A stretch of 64,000 nt of DNA from Rhodeus uyekii (GCA_037043235.1 JAWRVZ010000052.1:1115001-1179000); one strand, 5' to 3'; counted from the stretch's first letter, positions 47,849 through 57,408 are shown. Notes: generated by a model not told the origin, from the sequence alone. Translations and numbers: made by a program.

Positions 47849-48318
47849 AAAGTAGGAGGAGACAGAAAAGTGTTTTATAAACTGACATGTAATGATTCCA
47901 CTGGATCCGAGCATAGCCATATTACTCACAGACACGGAAATGTTTGGAGAAACGAGCCGAAATAGCCAAATCATCGCGCCATGTACTACAACTGTCCACC
48001 ACTGTGATCACGTTCAGCTGAAAGAAATAGATATATACTCTTTTATTCTTTACCTGTTTATTGAACTCATTTTTATGGGTTTCACCATGGAAACCGACAT
48101 ATACGCCTCTCGCTACATAAAGCTGCAGTTTTGAGACTACAGTACAGAAGGAAAAGCGTGCCGCAGAAAAGTGACCTTATTTCTAGCGGCATTACTTTTA
48201 GACTAGTCGGTTACAAAATTTTCGTTTAAACGACTAACAAATTAGTCGAAAGGCACATCCCTAATACAACATAGAATTGACATCCAATTAATCATGCGTT
48301 AAATAATGTTTTATAAAG

Positions 48319-48480
48319 CAGGGATCCCCAACCCCTGGTCCGTGGAAAAAGTGGTACCCGGCCGCAGATTGAATTCGTAGACCGGTCCGTGAGCGGCTGC
48401 AAGCGGCTCTGGTGCTGTAGCTTCGGCAGTGAGGAGGTGTGCTTCAACAATCGCGCGCACCCTCGCCTTTGAGCGAGTTC
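48319..48480. mobile_element. hAT fragment, left end
   Basis: The terminus CAGGGATCCCCAACCCCTGG then TCCGTGG resembles the complement of the hAT end at 45965. No partner end was found to its right. Confidence 0.55.
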
Positions 48481-49000
48481 ATTATCTGAATTGTGAACAA
48501 ATTGTTTTTTCATCTTTTTAAATGAATCAATTGTTTTGTTTACAAAAATATTGTCAATGAATCATTCACGAATTTGATAGATCTGGGGTGTTTCCCAAAA
48601 GCATCGCTAGATAACTATAATCATAAATTCCATTGAACTTCATTGCGTCCATATTTGATTTGCGAAAAGCATCCTGACTAAGTTTGACTGTTGACTCTCT
48701 CGATTCTGTTGTGGCGGTAGTCTTTCCATAGAGAGGATAATAAGTGAAAGAATCACTCAAAGTTTTCTCCCTTCATTACCTAAATTTGTTGTGTTACTTG
48801 GAGAATTGTACCAGCTGTGTTTTTCTTGCTTTCATTTATTGTTAAGACCACACTTACTGACTGATGCATGCTGCAATAAAAACATATTTATACTAGGGAT
48901 AGTTAAAATGACACAAATTTTAAATTGTCATATTTTTTTTCCAAATGTGCCTCTATTGGATGTGCCTCTGCTATAAAGGTGATAACAGGACATCAAGTTA
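48481..49000. other. No gene seen
   Basis: AT-rich DNA between two DNA transposon fragments; nothing recognisable. Confidence 0.5.
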
Positions 49001-49160
49001 ATATGGTCTTTTGTGTTAAGTATTTCAAAGTATTCCAAAGTATTTAGATTACGTTACTAAACTTGAGTAATGTAACGAAATACATTACAAATTACTTTTT
49101 AAAGCATGTATTTTGTAATCTGTAGTGAAATACATTTTAAAAGTAACCTACCCAACCCTG
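49001..49160. mobile_element. hAT-type MITE end
   Basis: The complement of the right end reads CAGGGTTGGGTAGGTTACTT, and inside are TTACGTTACTAAACTTGAGT and ATGTAACG. This wording (CAGGGTTGGG plus repeated GTAACG) is a common fish hAT MITE. It abuts the LTR remnant of the next element. Confidence 0.5.
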
Positions 49161-49400
49161 GTGATCAGTAACCACGCCCCCCACACTAACCTCGCATACA
49201 CACACAGGCAGTCTCTAGGAGACAGGGAGTTCATGAACTGTGACAGTATCTCAACACTCCAAGGAGAGCTTACCTGTCGATTGAAGTCATCGATAAGGGA
49301 ATGATCCAGAATATTCCTAGCAGGAATCCAACTTCTCTCCTCCGGACTGTACCCCTCCCAGTCCACCAAGTACTGGAATCCGCGTCCCTTCCTTCCCGAA
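49161..49400 (-). pseudogene. gypsy chromodomain and 3' LTR start
   Basis: The sequence LVDWEGYSPEERSWIPARNI then LDHSLIDDFNRQ is the second half of a chromodomain, which targets integration through histone marks in chromoviruses. Its aromatic W and the EEXSW motif are present. The 3' LTR starts about 29 bases after the chromodomain. Confidence 0.8.
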
Positions 49401-49437
49401 TCCAGAATACGATTTCCCGAATATGTTGGTTCCCCAT

Positions 49438-50383
49438 CTACGAGTCATGGCGGTGGGGGAACCGGGATGGGCGGATTAATGGGAGAACAAATAATGGGCT
49501 TAATTTTGGAAACATGCAGCCTCCTGTACGTGGGAGGCAGCTTGAGGGGACTGTCACTGGACTAATGATTTTGGTGACAGTAAACGGGCCAATGAATTTG
49601 GGAGCAAGCTTATTATACAAGGAGTGGAGAGGAATATCCTTGGATGAAAGCCACACTTTTTGACCAACGACGTAAACGGGAGGCTTCGACCGGTGGCGAT
49701 CAGCCTGAGACTTGGTGCGCGCTCCCACCTGCAGCAGAGTATCATGGGCTCTACTCCAAGTGCGATGACACCTCTGGATGAATGTGTGAGTGGAGGGGAC
49801 CGCAACTTCGGATTCCAGAGTAGGAAAGAATGGTGGCTGGTACCCTAGACTAAATTCAAACGGTGAAAGGCCCGTGGATGAAACTGGTAACGAGTTATGT
49901 GCGTACTCAACCCACGAGAGTTGTTGGCTCCAGGAAGCAGGATTCTGAGACACGGAACACCACAAACATCTCTCAAGGTCTTGGTTGGCTTGTTCAGTCT
50001 GGCCATTGCTCTGGGGATGGAAACCCGAAGACAGAATAACACTCACACCCATTAATCTACAAAATTCTCTACAAAATTTGGAAATAAATTGGGGACCTCT
50101 GTCAGAGACCACGTCAGTCGGGAGGCCATGAATGCGAAAGACGTGCTCAATAACAGATGCTACAGTCTCCTTAGCTGATGGTAATTTGGGTAAGGGTATG
50201 AAATGCGCGGCCTTCGAGAACCGGTCCACTACGTTCAAAACAACAGTGTTCCCCTGGGAGGGCGTTGACAAAATCTAGCGCAATGTGGGACCAGGGTCTC
50301 GAAGGCACCGACAGCGGCTGAAGCAACCCATCTGGTGAACGATTGGAAGTCTTACCCTGGGCACAGACAGAACAAGCCAACAC
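49438..50383 (-). pseudogene. gypsy integrase
   Basis: The zinc-binding end shows CSVCAQGKTSNRSPDGLLQP, LSVPSRPWSHIALDFVNALP; after a frame change come VVLNVVDRFSKAAHFIPLPK, DVVSDRGPQFISKFCREFC, and HPQSNGQTEQANQDLERCL. The catalytic D,D,E are in DRFSK, SDRGP and TEQAN with normal spacing. The C-terminal SH3-like part (VGQKVWLSSKDIPL, KLAPKFIGPFTV) is present. A frameshift around 50260 and another at about 49560 break it. Confidence 0.88.
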
Positions 50384-50399
50384 AAAATCTCAGATGTCC

Positions 50400-50664
50400 C
50401 AGATGTCAGACTCGTCTGACGTGTTGGACATGTTCCTGGAGAGACGAGGAAAAAAAATCAGTATATCATCCAGGTAAACATGCGTGAACTGGTCTATCAT
50501 GTCTCCCAAAACGTCATTGACGAGTGCTTGAAAGACAGCTGGGGAGTTGGACAGCCCAAAGGGCATAACCAAGTATTCAAAATGTCCCCTGGGGGTATTA
50601 AAAGCTGTCTTCCACTCATCCCCCTTTCTTATGCGAACCAAATGATAAGCATTACATAAATCCA
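50400..50664 (-). pseudogene. gypsy reverse transcriptase, part after the DIRS insertion
   Basis: The minus strand resumes with LDL and reads CNAYHLVRIRKGDEWKTAFN, TPRGHFEYLVMPFGLSNSPA, VFQALVNDVL and YLDDILIF with the catalytic Asp pair intact. The code then leaps from the YLDD region to the integrase zinc finger (FPRLSRNMSNTSD, stop, CSVCAQG). The thumb and RNase H, about 1 kb, are deleted. Confidence 0.88.
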
Positions 50665-50667
50665 GTT

Positions 50668-50845
50668 CCCTTTCAGGGAACTCGAGCTGCGTCAAGCGCT
50701 AGGGGAAATAGCCTTGCGTCAGTCACATGAAGATCTGTGCAACCAATGAGAGACGAACGCGTGTGAATGCGTCACCGCTAGCGCGAGCCGGTGACGTCAT
50801 GAGGAAGAGCATAAAAGCGCGCCCGGGACCCGGAAGCGCCAGCTC
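50668..50845 (+). repeat. DIRS left inverted terminal repeat
   Basis: It starts CCCTTTCAGGGAACTCGAGC. From about 50694 it is the complement of the right terminal repeat (CGCTAGGGGAAATAGCCTTG, CATGAAGATCTGTGCAACCA, CGCGTGTGAATGCGTCACCG). It contains a possible TATA box (GCATAAAAGC, 50808) about 80 bp before ORF1 and is GC-rich with a high CpG content. Confidence 0.9.
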
Positions 50846-50927
50846 TGAGTGTCTTCAGCGTGCTGTATGTCTGTGTGAGAGTGATTGAAAACTAAGACAG
50901 GGAGACTAAGACTAAAAATCAGGGACT

Positions 50928-52388
50928 GTGTGTGAGAATATGGCGAATGAACAAACATTTAGACCGTGTGTTTTTCCCTGTCCGTGTTTTATAACGGACA
51001 GGGATACACATGTTATGTGTATTGTTTGTTTGGGGGCGGAGCATGCGCGGTCGGCACTTGAGAATGCCGGCTGTAAGGACTGTGAGAAGTTCTCACTGCA
51101 TACACTCCGCTCCCGCCTGGCGGTCTGTAAAGAGGCCGCTCAGGCTAGTGTTCCCCGTGGGTCAGGACCTGCTGCTGCCGAGGCATTGCGGCACTCGCAC
51201 TCATGGAGTTCACAGATGGATCTCGCTGAGGTTGCTGGGATTGGTCCTCCCTTATCTCAGCTCTCACGAGATAATGCGGGTCCCAGTCATGATCGCTCCT
51301 CGCGAGACGATCATGCTGAGACTCCGACGCTAGCTTTATCTAGTTCTGATGAGATGGATTCAGCTAGTGTCAACCCGGCTGGGGAGGATTCGCCATCCTC
51401 CTCGCCGGCTTTTGAGGAGCTTGTTGAGGTAGTGGAGCGAGCAGTCTCACGTCTGGGTGTTGATTGGCCGGCGGAGACCAGGACTCCTCATCCTAGAAAG
51501 AATTTCTTAGACGAGCGTTACCTGCCTGCTCGCGTCACTCCCCCGCGCCGAGCTATGCCGTTTATTTCAGATTTGCATGCCGAGGTATCTAGGTCTTGGA
51601 ATAAGCCAGCCTCCGGAAAGATTCATACACCACGAAGTGCGATGTATACGAATCTTTCCGGGGCACAACATTTTGGTTATGGGGGGATGCAGAAAGTGGA
51701 CGAGGCTCTCGCTGGGTACCTCGTTCCCCAGTCTGCATCCGCTATTAAAGGTCCGGCGCTCCCCACCAAGCCGATGCGCGTCACATCGTCTTTGGTGGGG
51801 AAAGCATACTCCGCTTCGAGTCAGGCTGCGGCATGTCTCCATACTACGGCACTACTGCAGGCCTATCAAGCGGAGTTGCTTGGGGACCTCAACGAGGGCG
51901 GTGGCATCGGTCCGGAGGCAGTGGCAGAGCTGCGCCGGACCGTGGATTTGTCTCTTCGGACCACTAGGGAGACGGCCTACTCTGTTGGCCGCTCCATGGC
52001 AGCTCTGGTGGCCACGGAGAGACACCTATGGCTTAATTTATCGGCTATGAAAGATAGGGATAAATTTGTGCTGCTGGACGCTCCTCTGTCTCCTTCAGGC
52101 TTGTTTGGCGATGCCGTAAAAAGCGTCGTCGACAAGTTTCAGGAGGCTGCACGACAGCAGGCAGCGTTCAGCAAAGTTCTTCCCCGCCGCCCTCCACGTG
52201 AGACCGTCGACCAATCGCGGTCTCAGAGCTCCGCTCACAGGGCCGCTCAGAAGGAAAGTGTCGCAACTCGACTCCCTCCGGTAAAACCTGGAAAGTCGGG
52301 CCGACAAGTCCAAGTTCAGTCCTCTGGTAAGAAAGGTGATCTCAAGGTCTTCCTTAAGAATCAGAAGGCTAAAACAAAGCGGTCCTGA
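50928..52388 (+). CDS. DIRS ORF1, gag-like protein
   Basis: The 486-codon frame is intact; the second Met (MANEQTF, 50940) may be the true start. The N-terminus has a cysteine/histidine cluster (CPCFITDRDTHVMCIVCLGA, then EHARSALENAGCKDCEKF) fitting a zinc-binding fold. A long Ser/Pro-rich region follows (about 90-190). The C-terminal half is helical (LVGKAYSASSQAAACLHTTA, GPEAVAELRRTVDLSLRTT) and is followed by a basic tail (KVFLKNQKAKTKRS). In DIRS elements ORF1 is thought to act as gag, binding element RNA. Pol follows in another frame. Confidence 0.85.
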   Translation: MCENMANEQTFRPCVFPCPCFITDRDTHVMCIVCLGAEHARSALENAGCKDCEKFSLHTLRSRLAVCKEAAQASVPRGSGPAAAEALRHSHSWSSQMDLAEVAGIGPPLSQLSRDNAGPSHDRSSRDDHAETPTLALSSSDEMDSASVNPAGEDSPSSSPAFEELVEVVERAVSRLGVDWPAETRTPHPRKNFLDERYLPARVTPPRRAMPFISDLHAEVSRSWNKPASGKIHTPRSAMYTNLSGAQHFGYGGMQKVDEALAGYLVPQSASAIKGPALPTKPMRVTSSLVGKAYSASSQAAACLHTTALLQAYQAELLGDLNEGGGIGPEAVAELRRTVDLSLRTTRETAYSVGRSMAALVATERHLWLNLSAMKDRDKFVLLDAPLSPSGLFGDAVKSVVDKFQEAARQQAAFSKVLPRRPPRETVDQSRSQSSAHRAAQKESVATRLPPVKPGKSGRQVQVQSSGKKGDLKVFLKNQKAKTKRS

Positions 52389-52389
52389 C

Positions 52390-54060
52390 ATCAAGCCGCA
52401 ACTAGGTGGTGTCTCCCATGTGCAGCGTCAGCCCGCCATGGCAGAGCCACCCCCTCTAAGGAGGGTCCTAGAGCATTCCACCCAGGTTTCCGGAATCCCC
52501 GGCTTAGTGGTGAATATGCTCTCATTACCAGAGGCCAGCCCGGCGATGCTGGTTCCCTTAGTAGAATTCCGGGCTGCGTGGTCACAGCTACCCGGTATCT
52601 CTCAGTGGGTCCTGCGCACGGTAACCTTCGGGTACGCCATTCAGTTCGGGGTTTCACCACCCCGGTTCTCGGGGGTCCTACACTCCGTGGTAGGCCCCCA
52701 GCAGGCTCTGGTTATGGAACAAGAAGTAGACACTCTGCTGACGAAAGGGGCCATCGAGCATGTGCCCCTCGCGGAAAGCAAGTCCAGGTTTTACAGCCAG
52801 TACTTCATAGTTCCAAAGAAGGATGGAGGGTTGCGGCCTATTCTGGATTTGCGTCTTTTAAATTCGAGCAGTCAGGCGTCTGAAATTCAAAATGCTGACG
52901 CTCAAGCAGGTCATAGTGCAGGTCAGGTCCGAGGATTGGTTTGTCACAATCGACCTCAAGGACGGATATTTCCATGTCTCCATCCTTCCGCAACACAGGA
53001 AGTTCCTGAGGTTCGCCTTTGGGGGAAAGGCGTACCAGTATCGGGTGCTTCCGTTCGGTCTGGCGCTCTCGCCCCGCACGTTCACGAAAGAGGTGGACAC
53101 TGCTCTTGCTCCGCTGCAGTTACAAGGCATTCGTGTCTTAAATTATATAGACGACTGGCTTATTCTGGCGCAGTCGCCGCAGTTGGCAGCACAACATCAA
53201 GATGCTGTGCTCGCACACATGAGGGAGCTGGGGTTGAGGCTGAACACCGAAAAGAGTGTACTTTCTCCTGCACAGAGAACCACTTTCTTGGGAGTCATTT
53301 GGGACTCAGTGGCCATGTCTGCTCGGCTTTCCCCCGGGCGCATCCAGGCCGTTTGTTCAGCCGTCAAGAGCATCAAGCTGGGCCAGCCACTCACGGTGAA
53401 ACACTTCCAGAGAGTGTTAGGGCTCATGGTAGCGGCATCCAGTATTATCCCACTGGGCCTGCTGTACATGAGACCACTGCAGTGGTGGCTAAAAACCAAG
53501 GGGTTCTCCCCCAGGGGGAACCCGTTTCGCACCCTCAAGGTCACGAGACGATGTCTACGCACCCTGAATATGTGGAAGAATTCTTGGTTTCTGTCTCAAG
53601 GCCCGGTCCTGGGGGCTCTGGTTCGGAGAGTCTCTCTCTCGACAGATGCCTCCCTCTCGGGCTGGGGGGCGGTCCTGAGGGATCGCTCCTCACAAGGTCT
53701 TTGGAGCAGTCGTCCGCAGAGCACTTTGTGTGTTCCTCCCGGAACTTCGCGATCATCATGCCACTGTCTTCACCGACAGTATGACGGCAGTCGCATACAT
53801 CAACCATCAGGGGGGTTTGCGTTCGCGACCACTGTCAAGATGGCACGGCAGATCCTCCTCTGGGCCCAGGGGAGGTTGCTCTCTCTCAGGGCAGCCTACA
53901 TCCCGGGGGACCAGAATGTGGGAGCAGACGCCCTATCGAGACAGGGGGCAAGACCAGGGGAATGGCGGCTCCACCCCGAAGTGGTGGAGCATATTTGGGA
54001 AAGATACGGCAAGGCACAGGTAGACCTGTTTGCCTCAGTAGACAACACCCACTGCCATCG
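52390..54060 (+). pseudogene. DIRS reverse transcriptase, RNase H (frameshifted)
   Basis: The first part is in one frame (PLVEFRAAWSQLPGISQWVL, QEVDTLLTKGAIEHVPLAE, YFIVPKKDGGLRPILDLRLL). A one-base loss near 52865 moves it to the next frame (MLTLKQVIVQVRSEDWFVTI, DLKDGYFHVSILPQHRKFLR, YRVLPFGLALSPRTFTKEVD, LNYIDDWLILAQS). YIDD carries the catalytic Asp pair. RNase H starts VSLSTDASLSGWGAVLRD; a second pair of frameshifts around 53720-53830 encloses LRDHHATVFTDSMTAVAYIN in a third frame; the domain ends AYIPGDQNVGADALSRQG. All catalytic blocks are present but not in one frame. Confidence 0.9.
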
Positions 54061-54179
54061 CTCTGCTCCCGGGAGTTCTGGCCAAGGTTCGCCGGGACAA
54101 GGTCCGTCTCATGCTAGTGGCCCCCCACTGGCCTTCCAGAATATAGTTCGCGGACCTGGTGGCCCTCCTCGACGGAGTC

Positions 54180-54802
54180 CCCTGGGAGATTCCGGTCAGG
54201 AGGGACCTTCTGTCCCAGGCGGAGGGTTGCATTCTGCACCCTCGCCCAGAGCTGATGAAACTGTGAAACTTCAGGCCCTCTCGGTGGCTCCCTCATGCCT
54301 CGAGTTCGCGCCCGGGATGGCGAAAGCTTTTCTCCACCCGAGGCCAGGCTATGTCCCTAAGGTTCCCACTAATGTGGCTCGGTCTATTACGCTGCAGGCC
54401 TTCTGCCCTCCCCCATTTGGCGATCATTAGCAGGAGCACAAGAACAGGGTCTGTTCAGTGCGAGCACTGGACGCTTACGTTTTCAAGACTGCCACTTGGT
54501 GTAAGTCGGACCAACTGTTCGTTTGCTTTGGGACCCCCAAGGGGGCTCCAGCTTCTAAGCAAACACTAAGCAGGTGGATAGTCGAGGCTATCTGTCTAGC
54601 TTATGAGTCGGCCGGACATGACTCTCCTTTGAGGGTCCGGGCCCACTCCACTCAGAGCGTGGCGGCATCCAAGGCTCTCCTCTCTGGAGCTTCCTTGTCT
54701 GAGGTTTGTGCTGCGGCTGGCTGGTCCTCACCTCACACATTCAAGAGGTTCTACCAGCTAGACCTTGATGCCACCCCGGGGACCAGGGTGCTCTCTCGGT
54801 GA
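54180..54802 (+). pseudogene. DIRS tyrosine recombinase, N-terminus deleted, catalytic Arg changed
   Basis: After RNase H and a short EIPVRRDLLSQAEG-like piece the sequence jumps to QALSVAPSCLEFAPGMAKAF, LHPRPGYVPKVPTNVARSIT. The N-terminal DNA-binding part and the first catalytic Arg are missing; both are present in the copy at 59788. A stop at 54428 divides the rest. The second part reads RALDAYVFKTATWCKSDQLF, VCFGTPKGAP, RWIVEAICLAYESAGHDSPL, RVRAHSTQSVAASKALLSGA, CAAAGWSSPHTFKRFYQLD. The family motif H-S-T-R reads H-S-T-Q here, so catalytic Arg II is Gln. The nucleophilic Tyr (RFYQLD) is present. Confidence 0.88.
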
Positions 54803-54852
54803 GCTGGGACACACCCGGATGCCGGCGTCGCTGAGGTGGCGTTGGTATAGCG

Positions 54853-54957
54853 TTCCCCTAGCGTTTGACGCAGCTCGAGTTCCCTGAAAGGGAACGTCTC
54901 GGGTTACGAATGTTACCCTTGTTCCCTGAGGGGAACGAGACGCTGCGTCTTTGCCTC
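54853..54957 (+). other. DIRS internal complementary region
   Basis: The left half (CCCCTAGCGTTTGACGCAGC, TCGAGTTCCCTGAAAGGG) is the complement of the left terminus, and the right half (GTCTCGGGTTACGAATGTTA, TTCCCTGAGGGGAACGAGAC) is the complement of the right terminus. They meet at AAC (54893-54895). This region is believed to align the two ends of the cDNA for circle formation. Confidence 0.92.
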
Positions 54958-54989
54958 AGCTCCTTGCGCTTCCGGGCCCGCTTCAGACA

Positions 54990-55200
54990 CTCTGTTGCTG
55001 GCGCTTCCGGGTCCCGGGCGCGCTTTTATGCTCTTCCTCATGATGTCACTGGCTCGCACCGGCGGTGACGCATTCACACGCGTTCGTCTCTCATTGGTTG
55101 CACAGATCTTCATGTGACTGACACAAGGCTATTTCCCCTAGCGCTTGACGCAGCGTCTCGTTCCCCTCAGGGAACCAGGGTTACATTCGTAACCCGAGAC
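54990..55200 (+). repeat. DIRS right inverted terminal repeat
   Basis: Complement of the left repeat over about 150 bp, followed by a unique end (GTCTCGTTCCCCTCAGGGAA ... CGTAACCCGAGAC) that has no counterpart in the left repeat but is copied in the internal complementary region. Confidence 0.9.
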
Positions 55201-55203
55201 GTT

Positions 55204-55633
55204 TTGTGAAGATAGATGCTCCCTGCAACCTCTCGAAAGCTGAAGACATCAACGGTAGAGGATAGGTATTCTTCACCGTGATTTTGTTCAACCCTCAGTA
55301 ATCAATGCAAGGTCGCAGGGAAACATCCTTCTTCCCCACAAAAAGGAACCCCGCCCCCGCTGGAGAAGAAGATGGGCGGATGAACCCGGTAGCCAAAGAA
55401 TCAGAAATATATTTCTCCATGGCCTCCCTCTCAGGAGTAGAAAGAGAGTATAGTTTGCCTTTAGGCGGAGACATACCTTGTAAAATATCGGCGTAAGGAC
55501 GATGCGGAGGAAGAGAAGCAGCCCGGGACTTACTGAACACTTCCTTCAGGTCGAGATACTCCGGGGACACATTAGACAAATTCACCGTCTCCTCCGACAA
55601 CACAGAACTAGACACAAACGTACGTGCAGACAC
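55204..55633 (-). pseudogene. gypsy protease/reverse transcriptase, part before the DIRS insertion
   Basis: The frame reads LDLKEVFSKSRAASLPPHRP, LYSLSTPEREAMEKYISDSL, ATGFIRPSSSPAGAGFLFVG, KKDVSLRPCIDY and, after a stop, NTYPLPLMSSAFERLQGAS then IFTK, where the DIRS element begins. These are the first reverse transcriptase blocks of gypsy. Confidence 0.9.
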
Positions 55634-55689
55634 AAGACAAGAGGCATGGCACTGAGCACTCCAATTAAAATGGTGTTGTGTCCCCAGTC

Positions 55690-55878
55690 AACCCTGGGGT
55701 TACGAGGCGCGGCGCGATCGGCCTGCCAAAGGCGGAAGTAGTGGAGCGAACCATCTGTCGACAGGGGGGCAGAGCGATCTACCTATCGTCCGAGGGCGGA
55801 AGTAGCGGAGCGATAGAGCCATATGCAGCCATCAAAAGAGCCATATATGGCTCGCGAGACATAGGTTCCCGACCCCTG
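55690..55878. mobile_element. hAT fragment in gypsy protease
   Basis: The complement of the right end reads CAGGGGTCGGGAACCTATGT then CTCGCGAGCCATATATGGCT, a known style of hAT terminus. A GGCGGAAGTAG block occurs twice inside. The left end and target duplication are not clear. Confidence 0.55.
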
Positions 55879-56775
55879 CCCTTGTGCATTGACGGCGATG
55901 GAGTGCGTGAGTGGTTCAGTAGTGATCCGGAGATGATGTGCCAGTGAGCGATCCATGAAATTTCCCTCGGACCCAGAGTCCAATAAAGCGTGACACTGAT
56001 TTGAAGTGTTGGCCCATTGAAGTCTTACTAGGATGAGAGTCGCAGAGGAAATCCTGTTGACCGCGAAGGCGCCCGTCAGTAGCCTCCTCCTTACGGGTGG
56101 GTGCGGGCTTTTGAATGGGCACTGAAGGAGGAAGTGTCCCTCTGCACCGCAGTAAATGCAGAGACCTTGAGCTCTGTAACGTTCTCTCTCCTCCCAGGAA
56201 AGCCGAGCTCGACTGACCTGCATGGGCTCGTGGTTGAAGGTGGGGCTGACCGCGATTGGTGGTATTGTCGAGGGCCCTGAACCTGCAGATTGAGTTAACC
56301 AGTGTCTGCCTCGTTCCAGACGGGAATCCACCCTTAGCGCTAACTCAATAAGACCATTGAGACTTGTGGGCAGGTCCAAGGGTGTAGATCTCCTGCTGGA
56401 CGCGATCAGCCAACCCATGCAGGAATCTTTCCCACTGCGCCTCCTCGTTCCATTTATAGTTGGCCGCGAGCGTCCTCAACTCGATCGAGTAATCTGAAAC
56501 AGATCCATTACCTTGTGTTAAGTCCAAGAGTTTCCGTGCGGCCTCGCGGCCGACTGCTGACCTGTCAAATACTCTTCTCATTTCAGCGGAGAAGTCCTGG
56601 AACGAGGAGCAGTAAGGTTCTTGATTATCCCACACCCCGGTTCCCCAAAGTGCTGCACGTCCTGTGAGCAGCGTGACAACCAATGCCACCTTGGCTCGTT
56701 CGGTGGCGTATGTCTCAGGCTGTAAAGAAAAAAATATAGAGCACTTGGTGAGGAATGTTCTGCAAAATTAGTTGG
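55879..56775 (-). pseudogene. gypsy gag C-part, zinc knuckle and protease
   Basis: The minus strand reads CSIFFSLQPETYATERAKV, ALVVTLLTGRAALWGTGVWD, FSAEMRRVFDRSAVGREAAR, GSVSDYSIELRTLAANYKWN, and then in the next frame LNGLIELALRVDSRLERGRH, the CCHC knuckle CIYCGAEGHFLLQC, and the protease active site ALLDSGSEGNFMD (D-S-G). The N-terminal third of gag is missing: homology starts at NFAEHFLTKC. One frameshift near 56400 separates capsid from nucleocapsid. Confidence 0.88.
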
Positions 56776-56966
56776 TTCTGTTCTGTTGGTTCCCCCAACA
56801 CTAAAGCCACATAATATGCTATACTAGACTTGGAATGCACTTTGGAAGTGTCAGAAGTGAAGGCAGACTGCACGCTTCATAAGCCATAAAGATAGTCTCA
56901 ACAATCCACCTGCTTATATAGTCATTTTGGTAGCTCTAACCCTTCTTAGGGGTCCCAAAGCATACC

Positions 56967-57408
56967 TGTAACAAGGAATCAGCCGATTGAGGATCCATCT
57001 GCAACTTTATTTCAATGGGTAACCAGGGTACAGATAAGTGGCAAAACAGAATCGTGAACAGAGACAGGATTGGGTCGAGGCAGGCGAATCCAGATGAACA
57101 GGCAAGGTCAGGACAGGCAGCAAAAGGGTCAAAGTAGTGATAAATAGTCGAGAGTCAGAAACAGAGTAGCAATCCAGGAATAAACGCTCAGAGATGATTA
57201 CCATGGCAAATCAAAACTTCACACTGGTGGTGTGTTTGTGGTGTGTTAATATAGTGTATGTGATGAGATGCAGGTGTGTACGTAATCATGTGTCATGTGT
57301 ATGTAATCAAGTGTCAGTGGGAATTGTAGTCCGAATGAGAGTCAATATTCAGGTGAGGGCTCCCTCTGGTGATCCGGAGGAAGCGGAGAGGGAGCCTCAC
57401 CTGTAACA
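56967..57408 (-). mobile_element. Solo LTR with perfect ATACC duplication
   Basis: ATACC flanks both sides (56962-56966, 57409-57413). The minus strand begins TGTTACAGGTGAGGCTCCCT and ends CCTTGTTACA; it has AATAAAG about 40 bases before the end. It stands next to the truncated gypsy element, but its sequence is unrelated to that element's LTR, so it is an independent insertion. Confidence 0.9.

Larger units (their letters stand above)
45976..48263. mobile_element. hAT element, non-autonomous, with perfect 8-bp target duplication
   Basis: The ends are TAGGGATGTG and its complement CACATCCCTA, both followed inward by TAGTCGACTA-like or GACTAATTTG sequence. The 8-mer ATACAACA flanks both sides exactly (45968-45975, 48264-48271). 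At 2288 bp it has no transposase frame; part of the interior is a later insertion (minisatellite and retroposon tail, 46870-47848). Confidence 0.9.
50668..55200 (+). mobile_element. DIRS element (tyrosine-recombinase retrotransposon)
   Basis: Inverted terminal repeats (50668-50845 and 54990-55200) share AGCATAAAAGCGCGCCCGGG on opposite strands. An internal complementary region at 54853-54957 copies the complement of both ends. Genes in order are ORF1, reverse transcriptase/RNase H, and tyrosine recombinase. These are the marks of DIRS1-type elements, which replicate through a circular DNA and integrate with a recombinase instead of an integrase, leaving no target duplication. It is inserted in the gypsy reverse transcriptase gene, between two GTT (50665-50667 and 55201-55203). 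ORF1 is open; the pol and recombinase frames are broken. Confidence 0.93.
49161..56775 (-). mobile_element. Chromodomain gypsy element, split by a DIRS element
   Basis: Minus-strand order: gag C-part with zinc knuckle and protease (56760-55880), a hAT fragment, protease/reverse transcriptase start (55633-55204), the DIRS insertion (55200-50668), the rest of the reverse transcriptase (50667-50400), integrase (50383-49438), chromodomain (about 49400-49270) and an 84-bp remnant of the 3' LTR (49161-49244, TGTCACAGTTCATG...). The LTR remnant matches the start of the 34162 LTR, so both gypsy copies are one family. The N-terminal gag and the 5' LTR are lost, and RNase H is deleted. Confidence 0.88.

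Noticed and set aside
51010..52050. Alternative frames inside DIRS ORF1
   Set aside because: High GC content opens other frames; the 486-codon frame has the cysteine cluster and position expected of ORF1.
56776..57408. Reading 56967-57408 as the 5' LTR of the neighbouring gypsy element
   Set aside because: Its sequence differs from that element's LTR remnant at 49161, gag is truncated before reaching it, and it has its own perfect ATACC duplication.
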